A stretch of DNA of 64,000 nucleotides from Bacteroidota bacterium (GTDB lineage: Bacteria; Bacteroidota; Bacteroidia; Cytophagales; Cytophagaceae). The notes under the pieces are model-generated. The model saw only the letters and a list, made by a program, of their open reading frames with translations. It had not been told where the DNA came from and made no database searches. The stretch covers positions 1 through 64,000 of the forward strand of contig JAEWYS010000005.1 of NCBI GenBank assembly GCA_023458555.1, written 5' to 3'. The position numbers and the translations under genes are program-made. Shown piece by piece: positions 1-6,627 of this stretch; position 1 is the first letter of the stretch, and every line of letters starts with the position of its first letter.

Positions 1-530
1 GAGGTACGAGGCACTTGCCAGGCCCTTGACAGCAATGGAGTGTTCGCTAACTTTGTGCAGGCAAATAATATGCAAAATCTTCTAAACTGATTTGGAAGAA
101 ACGTCCAATAATTAGGGGGCTGAGACACAATAAGTATGGGAATTTTAACTTTCTCATATATTGAATTCAAAAATAAATGTTTAACTAAAGTGCTTTTTCC
201 ACTTCCAGCATCTCCAATAATTGTGATGAAATTGAATTCTTTAAATAGATCAATAGCCGAATTTGTATTTACTATTCTTTCATCATCATTTATCAGTTTT
301 GCAGGAAAATATACATCATAAAGATAAACAGGAGTATTCCCTCTTAATAATGTTTTGATATGAGAATATCTATCCTTTTGCTTTGTGAGATAGTTCTTTA
401 CATCCTTACCTATAAATTGTTTAATATTATCATAGGAACTATCATAAAGTTCATCAAACAATTGTTTTGATTCGTCAATAAGGACTTTAGTAAAGTTTGT
501 TACAATAGTTTCTAGAAGTTTTTCTTCCAC
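1..530 (-). CDS. P-loop NTPase, N-terminal part, runs off left edge and may be disrupted
   Basis: The leftward reading frame starts with GTG at 530; a stop lies in frame just upstream, so no earlier start is possible. The first ~105 residues are a charged helical region, followed by a clear Walker A motif GDAGSGKS (about residues 106-113) and a hydrophobic strand ending KIPILI. That layout (helical N-terminus, then P-loop) fits NACHT/STAND-like ATPases of bacterial defence, but only the first ~135 residues look natural. After about position 120 the translation becomes Cys/Trp-rich and unlike an NTPase, while other frames look more protein-like, so an insertion or frameshift near 110-125 is likely. 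It is preceded by the repeated promoter-like element at 558-590. The NTPase call rests on the P-loop; the family is inferred. Confidence 0.5.
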   Translation of the reverse strand, partial: MEEKLLETIVTNFTKVLIDESKQLFDELYDSSYDNIKQFIGKDVKNYLTKQKDRYSHIKTLLRGNTPVYLYDVYFPAKLINDDERIVNTNSAIDLFKEFNFITIIGDAGSGKSTLVKHLFLNSIYEKVKIPILIVSQPPNYWTFLPNQFRRFCILFACTKLANTPLLSRAWQVPRT

Positions 531-557
531 GATAGTTTAAATATAGTACTTAGTCTC

Positions 558-590
558 CGAATATACGCAAATACTATTATCCACCAAACT
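558..590 (-). promoter_or_regulatory. Repeated promoter-like element, copy 1
   Basis: Read leftward this has TTG at 587-585, a 19-base spacer and TATATTCG at 565-558, close to the Bacteroidota promoter TTG-N19-21-TAnnTTTG. It lies 27 bases upstream of the GTG start of the NTPase fragment. The core AATATACGCAA..TACTATT..CCA..CCAAA recurs at 2259, 3572 and 5411. Confidence 0.55.
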
Positions 591-699
591 ATAAAATCCT
601 AGTAAGGCCAACAAAGTCAAAATATTGAACTTAAACCAACAACTCTCCTATTGCAAATTTGACTTTTTTGCATACTTCTTTATGGGTACCGGCCATATA

Positions 700-1016
700 A
701 AATCACAGATCCAATTGACCACATTTGAGTGTTTGAGAACAATTGATGGGTGATTAACCTCTTTGTGTTTGCTAATAATTACAATGTATTCACGAAGTCT
801 TGCCGTAGTCTCTGGCGAAACCTAGCTCCCTGATTGACTTTTTACTAATGTAGCCCACCGAAGTAATGACATTCAGGTCGTAGTAATTGGTAGGCTTGGT
901 GTAAAAATCTGAATTTTCAATTTTCTCATTGATGATTGATTGTCAGGTTTCTGCTCTTAGTAAATATTCAAAATATGCCCATTAATGGTGGGACGTGATT
1001 TTTGGAACATCGCCCT
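700..1016 (-). pseudogene. RhuM-like (virulence protein family) relic
   Basis: No intact frame exists. Leftward translation in broken frames gives pieces typical of the RhuM family: AMFQKSRPTINGHILNIY near 1012-958, then in another frame KIENSDFYTKPTNYYDLNVITSVGY near 930-840, then ARLREYIV near 810-780. These match the family order (LFxxSRPTIxxHIxNIF, YxLDVIISVGYRV, RLREYIxKGF) as I recall it, so a RhuM-like gene has decayed here by frameshifts and deletions. RhuM-family genes are common accessory genes of unclear function. The left boundary is vague; the 700-780 part may belong to another remnant. Confidence 0.6.
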
Positions 1017-1538
1017 TTACATATCAAAGTCAAAGAAATATGCTTTTTGTTCAGTCTCGTCATACCAGAAGTATTTAAAATATTGATTGTCGCCTTGCCA
1101 GCTATATAAATCCAATGCCTCAATTTTTTTCTTGTCCCACCATTCAAAGTCGTTTTGAAGTCCAAAAGCATAGTCTGTTGTTTCTTTGTCAGGTTTTAGC
1201 TGATGCTTTTCAATGATTTTTCTCGCTGTCGCTGTATCGCAGTTAAATGAGAACTGATAATCCGCGTCGATACCAATCGCGTCGTCAAAACAATAGATAT
1301 TTTTGACGTCAGGTGTGAGTTCTACCTGTATAAAATCGGCGAATCGCTTTTTGTTGTATTTTGTATCAGGGTTGTACGCGTCAAAGTAAGGATTAACTTT
1401 GTCAATGATGCTTTTAGATTTTTCTTTTACTTCTTGCTCAACTTTTCCGGCAAATTTTTGTCCCTTATTTTTTATTTGGTCGCAAGAAACCTGTGTCAAA
1501 GCGAAGATAATTATCAATATAAAAAATACATGTTTCAC
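1017..1538 (-). CDS. Small lipoprotein of unknown function
   Basis: A protein of about 173 residues. I chose the GTG at 1538 because it places a typical lipoprotein signal at the very start (VKHVFFILIIIFALTQVSC) with the lipobox cysteine at about residue 19; the longer open frame upstream (to 1691) would put this signal in the middle. The mature part is charged, rich in Lys/Asp and aromatic residues (FEWWDKKK, YFWYDETEQKAYFFDFDM at the end), with two non-signal Cys residues. I do not recognise the family. It is expected to be anchored in the periplasm or outer membrane. The gene lies 143 bases downstream of the unknown protein at 1682. Its 3' end is partly duplicated at about 2472-2500. Confidence 0.6.
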   Translation of the reverse strand: MKHVFFILIIIFALTQVSCDQIKNKGQKFAGKVEQEVKEKSKSIIDKVNPYFDAYNPDTKYNKKRFADFIQVELTPDVKNIYCFDDAIGIDADYQFSFNCDTATARKIIEKHQLKPDKETTDYAFGLQNDFEWWDKKKIEALDLYSWQGDNQYFKYFWYDETEQKAYFFDFDM

Positions 1539-1681
1539 GATTGTCCTGAAATATCTGCTAACGTTTTGGAGCTTTACGTCCGATCGGAAAATAGAAATAC
1601 AAAAGCTGGGTTTATTACTGAAGTTCGTAATTCTACTAAGGGCACCATGTGTGTATGTCAACGGCCTGAGCAAAAAACGTT

Positions 1682-2230
1682 TTATACGCAATACTTTTCA
1701 TTTGTCATGAGAAAAAGATTTACTCTCCAGTTAGTTACTCTAACTTCTATTTCAAATAAATTCCAAGTCTCGCTTAATATTGTTAGTCCTTCAAATATTG
1801 GGGAATCCGTAATTTCTGCGTCTTTTGATGTGTCTAAACCAAAATTTTTTAGAATTTCAGAAGTGCCTTTATGAAGTAAGCCATCATCTTCTTTATGTTT
1901 GAAGTAATTGGCAAGTCCGACAATTAATTCAATGTCGGATTTTTCATAATTCTTAAATTTTGGTTGAAGTCTGTAATATTCAGTCTTGTTAGAGGTAGTA
2001 TTTACAAGGTCTTTTATTGAGCCATTTATATAATTTTGAAATGCAATAAAAGCCAGTCCATAAATAGGTTCGGAATCCTCTTTAAACCAAAGTCCGTCAT
2101 ACCAGAATTGTTCTTTCTTTCTGTCTTTCAATGAATTTATTGCGTTATCTAAGCCAATAATAATTTGATTTAGACTTTCAGCTCGATAGTCAATTTTGAG
2201 ATAATGGGTAAGTGAACTTTTACTGGTCAT
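1682..2230 (-). CDS. Conserved-looking hypothetical cytoplasmic protein
   Basis: The frame is open from 2287, but its first residues (MDNSIIAYIYE) are simply the translated repeated promoter element, so the ATG at 2230 (MTSKSSLTHYL) is the likelier start, giving 182 residues. No signal peptide or membrane segment is seen. The middle (GLWFKEDSEPIYGLAFIAFQNYINGSIKDL...LIVGLANYFKHKEDD) looks like a soluble helical protein, the last phrase resembling the 'ANYxKH' stretch of HEPN-like/RiboL-PSP-HEPN proteins. That comparison is weak. No function can be given. The promoter copy at 2259-2287 lies 29 bases upstream. Confidence 0.55.
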   Translation of the reverse strand: MTSKSSLTHYLKIDYRAESLNQIIIGLDNAINSLKDRKKEQFWYDGLWFKEDSEPIYGLAFIAFQNYINGSIKDLVNTTSNKTEYYRLQPKFKNYEKSDIELIVGLANYFKHKEDDGLLHKGTSEILKNFGLDTSKDAEITDSPIFEGLTILSETWNLFEIEVRVTNWRVNLFLMTNEKYCV

Positions 2231-2258
2231 ATCATTTGTCAATATTGCATGTAACTCA

Positions 2259-2300
2259 TAAATATACGCAATTATACTATTGTCCAAGCCAAATCAGATG
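2259..2300 (-). promoter_or_regulatory. Repeated promoter-like element, copy 2
   Basis: Leftward TTG at 2287-2285, 18-base spacer, TATATTTA at 2266-2259, just upstream of the ATG at 2230. The sequence AATATACGCAATTATACTAT and the following CCAAATCAGATGCA are shared almost exactly with the copy at 3572. Confidence 0.6.
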
Positions 2301-2324
2301 CAAGCTGCGGTATCTTTCCTCAAG

Positions 2325-2356
2325 TACCATCATCTTCCTGATGTCAGGAAAATGAT
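2325..2356. repeat. Dispersed palindrome D, imperfect spacer copy
   Basis: An imperfect inverted repeat centred near 2339 (CTTCCTGATGTCAGGAAAAT) preceded by CAAGT and followed by CTTTT. The same palindrome with the same flanks lies at 3661-3702 and inside dinD at 3190-3230. Confidence 0.65.
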
Positions 2357-2376
2357 AATCTACTTTTATCTATTGG

Positions 2377-2424
2377 AACCCCGCAAGGTTTGTTATTCGT
2401 CCGTATACAAAACCTTGCGGGGTT
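2377..2424. terminator. Hairpin terminator T1 (14-bp stem)
   Basis: Perfect arms AACCCCGCAAGGTT (2377-2390) and AACCTTGCGGGGTT (2411-2424) around a 20-base loop. It sits between the dinD 3' end and the next promoter copy. Homologous hairpins lie at 3718 and 5508, and the loop of the 3718 copy is nearly the same (TTGTTATTCGTC). No long T-run follows, so its strength as a terminator is inferred. Confidence 0.6.
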
Positions 2425-2471
2425 GGCTACCAAGCGGTGGAAGAGGATATCCGGATATTTACTAGCTCATT

Positions 2472-2560
2472 CTTTACATATCAAAGTCAAAGAAATTGCT
2501 TTCAGATAGTATAGATCTAATCCACAGATCGGCCACATTTGTACGTTTTAGAAAAAAATG
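2472..2560. repeat. Scrambled partial duplication of 700-745 and 1014-1050
   Basis: TTACATATCAAAGTCAAAGA at about 2475-2494 repeats the 3' end of the lipoprotein gene at about 1017-1036. CACAGATC..CCACATTTG..GTTT.AGAA at about 2522-2555 repeats 706-742. The two blocks are in the same orientation but in swapped order, which points to repeated recombination in this zone. Confidence 0.6.
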
Positions 2561-2575
2561 GTATAAATAAGTGAT

Positions 2576-3413
2576 TTACTTCTTTTTCCTTGTGCCTTTC
2601 AACACGTTCTTTTCTTCACTGTCTAGTTTTCGTTGAAGTTTCTTTACATCTTCAGCGGGAGGCAGATCTTCGGGAACAATTCCTCGTTGGGTTAGCATAT
2701 CTCTTACTGCCTGGTTATTATCAATATGTTCCTTTTCAATTTTACTTTGACCTTTGAGATCTTTGTTTTGAACATTCAAACCTGTCATCTCAGCTGCGAG
2801 GTCTTTTGCTTTTATACTGATGGTTGGTAAAAAATCGGCAACAGGTCGGTTATCGGGTATACCCATTTTGCGTTTAAGCGATTGGGTATTCAGTCGGAAC
2901 AATGCCTGATCTCCTTTGCTTCTGATACTAGCAAAGCCCTGACTGTCTACACCTCTTTCGTAGTAAAATACCAGATAGCTGTTTTTCAGTTTGGCTTAGC
3001 TTTTCCCTTGCTTTTACTCTTTCGTACTCCAAAAGCCGTTGCTCAACCAGTTCTGCCCTACGGGTTTGCACGGCAAAGTAGTTTTGTGCAAAGGCAATTT
3101 CCTGTTTTCTGCTATCACCGTTTTGCGCGATTAGATAACATGCATAACGGGTTAAAAGGATATCTTCTATCTCTTTTTCAGCACCTTTTCCAAGTGTTAT
3201 CATTTTCCTGACGTCAGGAAAATGATACTCCACTTTTTCTCCCGCATTTTTACAGGCATCTTTGGCTTTTTGAATTACCTTTTCAAAATTTTCCCACTTA
3301 CTGTAACCAAGTAAATCTTGTAATTCTCTTGCACTCCAGCACTCAACACCTTCCAGTTCGGCTGCTGCTGCTTCAAACTGGGCAAAAAGCTGTTTTATTT
3401 CTTCTGATTTCAT
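2576..3413 (-). pseudogene. dinD: DinD-like DNA-damage-inducible protein, frameshifted
   Basis: Two overlapping frames together give a DinD-family protein of about 278 residues, close to the family length. Frame 1 (3413 to 2928) reads MKSEEIKQLF, then the diagnostic stretches WSARELQDLLGYSKWENF and LLTRYACYLIAQNGDSRKQEIAFAQNYFA. At the point where relatives read ILYERGVDSQGFA, the frame instead reads ILLRKRCRQSG and stops; adding back one base (an extra base near 2960-2966) restores ILYERGVDSQGFASIRSKGDQALF and leads into the C-terminal frame ending at 2576. DinD is an SOS-induced protein in E. coli whose relatives modulate RecA activity. Here it is probably broken unless the frameshift is a sequencing error. 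Codons for YHFPDVRKMI coincide with dispersed palindrome D. Confidence 0.8.
3190..3230. repeat. Dispersed palindrome D inside dinD
   Basis: A perfect 28-base palindrome centred at 3214, whose inner part is TTTTCCTGACGTCAGGAAAA, with flanks CAAGT...CTTTT. It encodes YHFPDVRKMI of DinD on the minus strand and matches the spacer copies at 2325 and 3669 beyond the palindrome itself. Confidence 0.7.
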
Positions 3414-3424
3414 AGGCTGATTTT

Positions 3425-3565
3425 TTAAAAATGTTTCGTTTTTCTATGCGATAAATCCTTTTCAAGTTTGAATTCAATTAGCCGTACTCGTTTTGCTTTC
3501 CCATTGTCTATCTCAAAAATTGCCATTTTAGCCTCATTGTATTGTGCCATCATACAATGAGCCAT
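3425..3565 (-). pseudogene. N-terminal relic of a DUF5655/DUF91-like nuclease-family protein
   Basis: A 46-codon frame, starting ATG at 3565, contains MAIFEIDNGKAKRVRLIEFKLEKDL. This resembles the N-terminus of the restriction-endonuclease-like DUF91/DUF5655 proteins (pattern: M-x-hydrophobic-E-I-x-x-x-K-hydrophobic-x-x-I-x-x-x-x-F-x-LEKD). After LEKDL the resemblance stops and the frame ends with TAA at 3425, 11 bases before dinD. It is therefore probably the stump of a gene replaced or truncated by dinD. The family link is from memory of the motif and is not certain. Confidence 0.45.
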
Positions 3566-3571
3566 AATCTT

Positions 3572-3613
3572 CAAATATACGCAATTATACTATTGTCCAA
3601 CCCAAATCAGATG
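3572..3613 (-). promoter_or_regulatory. Repeated promoter-like element, copy 3
   Basis: Leftward TTG at 3600-3598, 18-base spacer, TATATTTG at 3579-3572, a perfect TAnnTTTG box. The small frame at 3565 and dinD lie directly downstream. It matches the copy at 2259 almost base for base, including the adjoining CCAAATCAGATGCA. Confidence 0.65.
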
Positions 3614-3660
3614 CAGGTTGCGGAGTATGATGTAATCGCTTTATTTTTTGGGACTTTCTT

Positions 3661-3702
3661 CAAGTACCATCGTTTTCCTGACATCAGGAAAACGATAGGC
3701 AG
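3661..3702. repeat. Dispersed palindrome D, spacer copy
   Basis: Arms ATCGTTTTCCTGA and TCAGGAAAACGAT are perfect complements around a CA centre. Flanks CAAGT and CTTTT are the same as in the dinD copy. The arm changes relative to dinD (A/T to G/C at mirrored positions) are compensatory, so pairing is kept. Confidence 0.7.
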
Positions 3703-3717
3703 CTTTTATCCTTTAAA

Positions 3718-3763
3718 AACCCCCAAGGTTTTGTTATTCGTCGTATAAAAACCTTGTGGGTTT
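3718..3763. terminator. Hairpin terminator T2
   Basis: Arms AACCCCCAAGGTT (3718-3730) and AACCTTGTGGGTT (about 3749-3761) pair with one mismatch around a loop like that of T1. The hairpin overlaps the last codons of the 302-residue gene ending at 3734, so it would end that leftward unit. Confidence 0.6.
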
Positions 3764-4642
3764 GCTTAACGCTACTTGCTCTTTTAGTTCTATCTTATAC
3801 TTAAAACGAAGAACCCTCTGATGCCAGAGAGTTAATGTCTGTTCGGCGGAAAGATGATCGTTTTCTATACCTATTGTTAACCGGTCCCGAAAAGAGCGAA
3901 TGTACTGAGCCCAGTAACTCCCTTTCGAATCTTGCAGTACAAAGTAAAAACCGGCGTCACCAAATTTTTTCCCGGAAGAGTCTAAAATCAGTTCCCCGTT
4001 TTCCCCCGTACGAGGGGACAATATAACCGTTGCATTCCCTTTGGGCAAAGGAAATACGGCTTTTATGCAGGTTTTTCCCGAGGGTAACCGGCATACTCCG
4101 TACACACCTGAATACAGAACCTGATCAGTGGATGTAAACCTTCTGAGCCAGATGGTGTATTTTACTTCGCTCGACTCAGGATCAGAAAGAGTGATGATTT
4201 GGCTTTTGATCGCTTCAGGGTTTTTTATATTCCTGGTTGGGATATTTAACTGATTGATTCTGTTGCTGAATAAAGTGTTTACCAGGATTCCGAATAGCTT
4301 GAAGAATGGATTCCATTTTATACTAAAGTATACATTGTAATTAGCGGTGTTTTCATAAAATCCGATAACCTTCTGAGATAAGCCGGATAGCTCGCTGTCG
4401 GACAGATTGAGCAAGCTGACGGAAGGAATCAAGCCATGTGGTTTTTTATCCCGTTCGATAACGAGGTTTTCTTTTTCAGCTAATTGGTTTATGAAATCGT
4501 CACCGATACCTGCCAGGTCCCCAAAAGGACCTCTTAACCATAAAAAATCGTTGGGATCGATTTTTCTTCCCCAAAGGATTGCCCATTGCTGTGTAAACCA
4601 ATCCTGAAATTTTTGCATCCGATATGCCGATCCTGTTTTCAA
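3734..4642 (-). CDS. Hypothetical protein paired with a CrtA-like gene
   Basis: 302 residues, no signal peptide, one or two weakly hydrophobic stretches (FFKLFGILVNTLF near residues 112-125). It starts inside the stop of the upstream gene (4-base ATGA-type overlap at 4639-4642), so the two are surely co-translated. The sequence has a folded, mixed alpha/beta look, with GVCRLPSGKTCIKAVFPLPKGNATVILSPR in the middle and many Trp and Tyr residues. I do not recognise a domain. The coupling to a spheroidene-monooxygenase-like gene is the only functional clue. The C-terminal codons run into hairpin T2. Confidence 0.7.
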   Translation of the reverse strand: MKTGSAYRMQKFQDWFTQQWAILWGRKIDPNDFLWLRGPFGDLAGIGDDFINQLAEKENLVIERDKKPHGLIPSVSLLNLSDSELSGLSQKVIGFYENTANYNVYFSIKWNPFFKLFGILVNTLFSNRINQLNIPTRNIKNPEAIKSQIITLSDPESSEVKYTIWLRRFTSTDQVLYSGVYGVCRLPSGKTCIKAVFPLPKGNATVILSPRTGENGELILDSSGKKFGDAGFYFVLQDSKGSYWAQYIRSFRDRLTIGIENDHLSAEQTLTLWHQRVLRFKYKIELKEQVALSKPTRFLYDE

Positions 4643-5352
4643 TATTCTGGTTTGTGCTCAGGTATCATATTGCTTCGTCCGTTCCATTCACCAGATTCTG
4701 AAAGCGGTTTGAAACGTAGTGTTGTAAATTCAAAATGAAAATCTTTTCTGTCCCGTTCTTTCATCGCGTCCTTGTGTCTTTTGGGTTGAGGAACAGCGCT
4801 ATGTCCATGAACCATATCCGTCATTTCCTTTTGAGATTTCCAGATTGAAAAGGTCGAAACTGTATTGGGAAACCTGATGGAGGCTAAGGTCAATGTTGTT
4901 CCGGGATGGTCACGAACCAATTGCTCGACAGGTCTTCCCCAATGAATGAACCTTGGAACTTCAGGTAATTTCATACGGGCAAGTGTAACGGCGACAACCG
5001 GAGCATCGGCCGGCTTGGATTCAATGGATGTATCCGGGATTTCAAAGGCGCGTATTTTTCCCCATTGCCTCATAAACGTCAATCGGGTATGCCATCCGTT
5101 GGCCAATATCTTCCCCAGGCTGTTTTGTGCTAAAAAGCGGTCAATAGCTGCTTCGTTTTCCCATTGAGCAAATACGGCAACTTGCCTGACCAATATACGG
5201 GATGGTGAAAAAACAGGAGACCCTAATGTCATGCAGGTCATACATTCCGCATGAATCAAGCCTGGCGTGTTTTTTCGTCTGGGAGGAAATAAAATAGCTT
5301 TCAGAGCTGAGAAGTAAGTCGTTTTTACTAAATGATAAGAGAATACGCTCAT
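4639..5352 (-). CDS. Spheroidene monooxygenase (CrtA)-like protein
   Basis: 237 residues, cytoplasmic. The C-terminal half (TLTLASIRFPNTVSTFSIWKSQKEMTDMVHGHS....HKDAMKERDRKDFHFEFTTLRFKPLSESGEWNGRS) follows the pattern of CrtA and related heme-associated monooxygenase-like proteins: a dimeric alpha/beta-barrel-like fold with FSIWxS, an x-H-x-x-A-x-x-x-x-R stretch, then F-x-x-x-F-x-PL..SGxW. CrtA adds keto groups to acyclic carotenoids, but no carotenoid genes are in the window, so the substrate is open. The frame starts at ATG 5352, 59 bases below the promoter-like element at 5411, and overlaps the next gene by 4 bases. It belongs to the accessory block by virtue of this shared promoter and terminators. 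Confidence 0.55.
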   Translation of the reverse strand: MSVFSYHLVKTTYFSALKAILFPPRRKNTPGLIHAECMTCMTLGSPVFSPSRILVRQVAVFAQWENEAAIDRFLAQNSLGKILANGWHTRLTFMRQWGKIRAFEIPDTSIESKPADAPVVAVTLARMKLPEVPRFIHWGRPVEQLVRDHPGTTLTLASIRFPNTVSTFSIWKSQKEMTDMVHGHSAVPQPKRHKDAMKERDRKDFHFEFTTLRFKPLSESGEWNGRSNMIPEHKPEY

Positions 5353-5410
5353 GTTCAGTTTCTAAGGACCGGTTGCCTGTACGTGTCGTCTTAAAGTAAC
5401 ACTTAATTCC

Positions 5411-5450
5411 CCAATATACGCAATAATACTATTGTTCATCCAAACAGGGA
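5411..5450 (-). promoter_or_regulatory. Repeated promoter-like element, copy 4
   Basis: AATATACGCAATAATACTAT shares the core of the other three copies, but the -7-like box reads TATATTGG and the TTG is 22 bases away, so it is the most diverged copy. It sits 59 bases upstream of the CrtA-like gene. Confidence 0.5.
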
Positions 5451-5507
5451 AATCGAATTAAGGGCTATAAAATCAGGATATTGATGTGTTCTGCTGAATG
5501 TAATCAG

Positions 5508-5553
5508 AAACCCCCAAGGTTTATATGCGAACGATAAAAAACCTTGGGGGTTT
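5508..5553. terminator. Hairpin terminator T3
   Basis: AAACCCCCAAGGTTT (5508-5522) pairs with AAACCTTGGGGGTTT (about 5539-5553), a perfect stem; the loop resembles the reverse complement of the T1/T2 loops. It lies between the HD-domain gene, which ends at 5587, and the CrtA-like unit, and would end leftward transcription of the HD gene. Confidence 0.7.
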
Positions 5554-5586
5554 GGCTGTTACCGGAGATTGGTTTCCCAAAAAAGC

Positions 5587-6444
5587 TTATCGCTGACTAA
5601 CCAGCGGTTCCAGCTCCCTTTTTTTGAATATATCATGCGTATGCTGCTTCATAAAGTCCTTGAAGCCGTTCAGCGTCCTGATCTGGTTGAGCAGCAGGCG
5701 GGTGTCAGAGTGTGCGGTCAGCAGCCGGAGAATGTAGGCGTCATCTTTCATCAGATCCTTGTGCCGGATAATTTTTTTCTCAATAGCAATGCGCAGCAGG
5801 GCAGCCATCTGGACATTGGCAAAGATGTGCTCGGGTTTGCGGAAATAATCCTCATTGAGCACCCTGTATTTTTCACTGATCCACTGGGCGGCTTCTTTGC
5901 TGGTTACAGCAATTTGTCCTTCGCTGACGACCAGCTGACTGACAAAATCAGTGATTTCATTTCGGTCCGCGAGACCTGCATAGTACATGTCCCGCAGGGT
6001 ATAATCAATACGATCGGCACAGAGCGCCGGCAGTTCCTGTTCGAGTATGGTATAATTGTTCCGGAAAAGCAAGGTTTCATCCATCCCGAATCGTCGCAGG
6101 ATCGAAGGAATACCGGAGTTGTAGATTACCTGCCGGAAGAGTGATTCATGGTAGTTTTCTTCCGTATTGTTAAACAGGTAGTCCGAAACATGAGAGAATG
6201 CCGTATGGGAAAGATCATGCAGCAGCGCCATCACCTGTTCTTCCATAGACGCTCCCAGCATTTTTGTCAGCTTCCAGACACCTATCGAATGCTCGTACCG
6301 GCTGTGGCATATCGAAGGACTCACCAGAAAGACTGCTCCGCCCTGATGGATATTTTTCAGGCGCTGAAAGGCACCGGAATGAATAAGCGCTTCTATGACC
6401 GGAGAAGGTTGTATAATACCGTATAGAGGATCTTGCAGAGTCAT
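5587..6444 (-). CDS. HD-domain phosphohydrolase
   Basis: 285 residues, soluble. The HD metal site is visible: SRYEHSIGV (H47/H52 region), LLHDLSHTAFSH (H76-D77, with H80 and H85) and a later ADRIDYTLRD, in which D-R-I-D is typical of the dGTPase/SAMHD1-like HD group. Such enzymes hydrolyse nucleotides or other phosphate esters with bound divalent metal; the substrate of this one is not determined. The length fits the short Bacteroidota group of 'HD superfamily phosphohydrolases'. It stands alone between terminator T3 and an MFS gene. Codon use is ordinary, unlike the AT-rich block to its left. Confidence 0.85.
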   Translation of the reverse strand: MTLQDPLYGIIQPSPVIEALIHSGAFQRLKNIHQGGAVFLVSPSICHSRYEHSIGVWKLTKMLGASMEEQVMALLHDLSHTAFSHVSDYLFNNTEENYHESLFRQVIYNSGIPSILRRFGMDETLLFRNNYTILEQELPALCADRIDYTLRDMYYAGLADRNEITDFVSQLVVSEGQIAVTSKEAAQWISEKYRVLNEDYFRKPEHIFANVQMAALLRIAIEKKIIRHKDLMKDDAYILRLLTAHSDTRLLLNQIRTLNGFKDFMKQHTHDIFKKRELEPLVSQR

Positions 6445-6627
6445 GTCCGGATAAGGTTAAGGTTCAGGATAAATTACCTGTGAGGGCAGCGCTTTGTTTG
6501 GGTGGTTGAATGTATAACGGGCTGATTTTTATAAAAGATGCTGAAAACAGGGACTTTTTACCAGAATTATCCGGGACATACGAACGCATATGTATCCCCG
6601 GATAATTGCAGGAGCTGCTGGTTGTAA

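Noticed and set aside
1..130. Defined insertion sequence at the left edge
   Set aside because: Only about 120 bases are available; no transposase motif, inverted repeat pair or target duplication can be shown.
2288..2465. Small rightward frame of 61 codons at 2280-2465
   Set aside because: It is made of the promoter-like element, palindrome D and hairpin T1 read as protein; it is spacer DNA.
540..5560. Integron attC cassette array
   Set aside because: The palindromes lack recognisable attC R and L boxes (no conserved GTTRRRY/RYYYAAC pair around each gene) and no integron integrase is seen in the window. A cassette-like layout is retained as a finding without this name.
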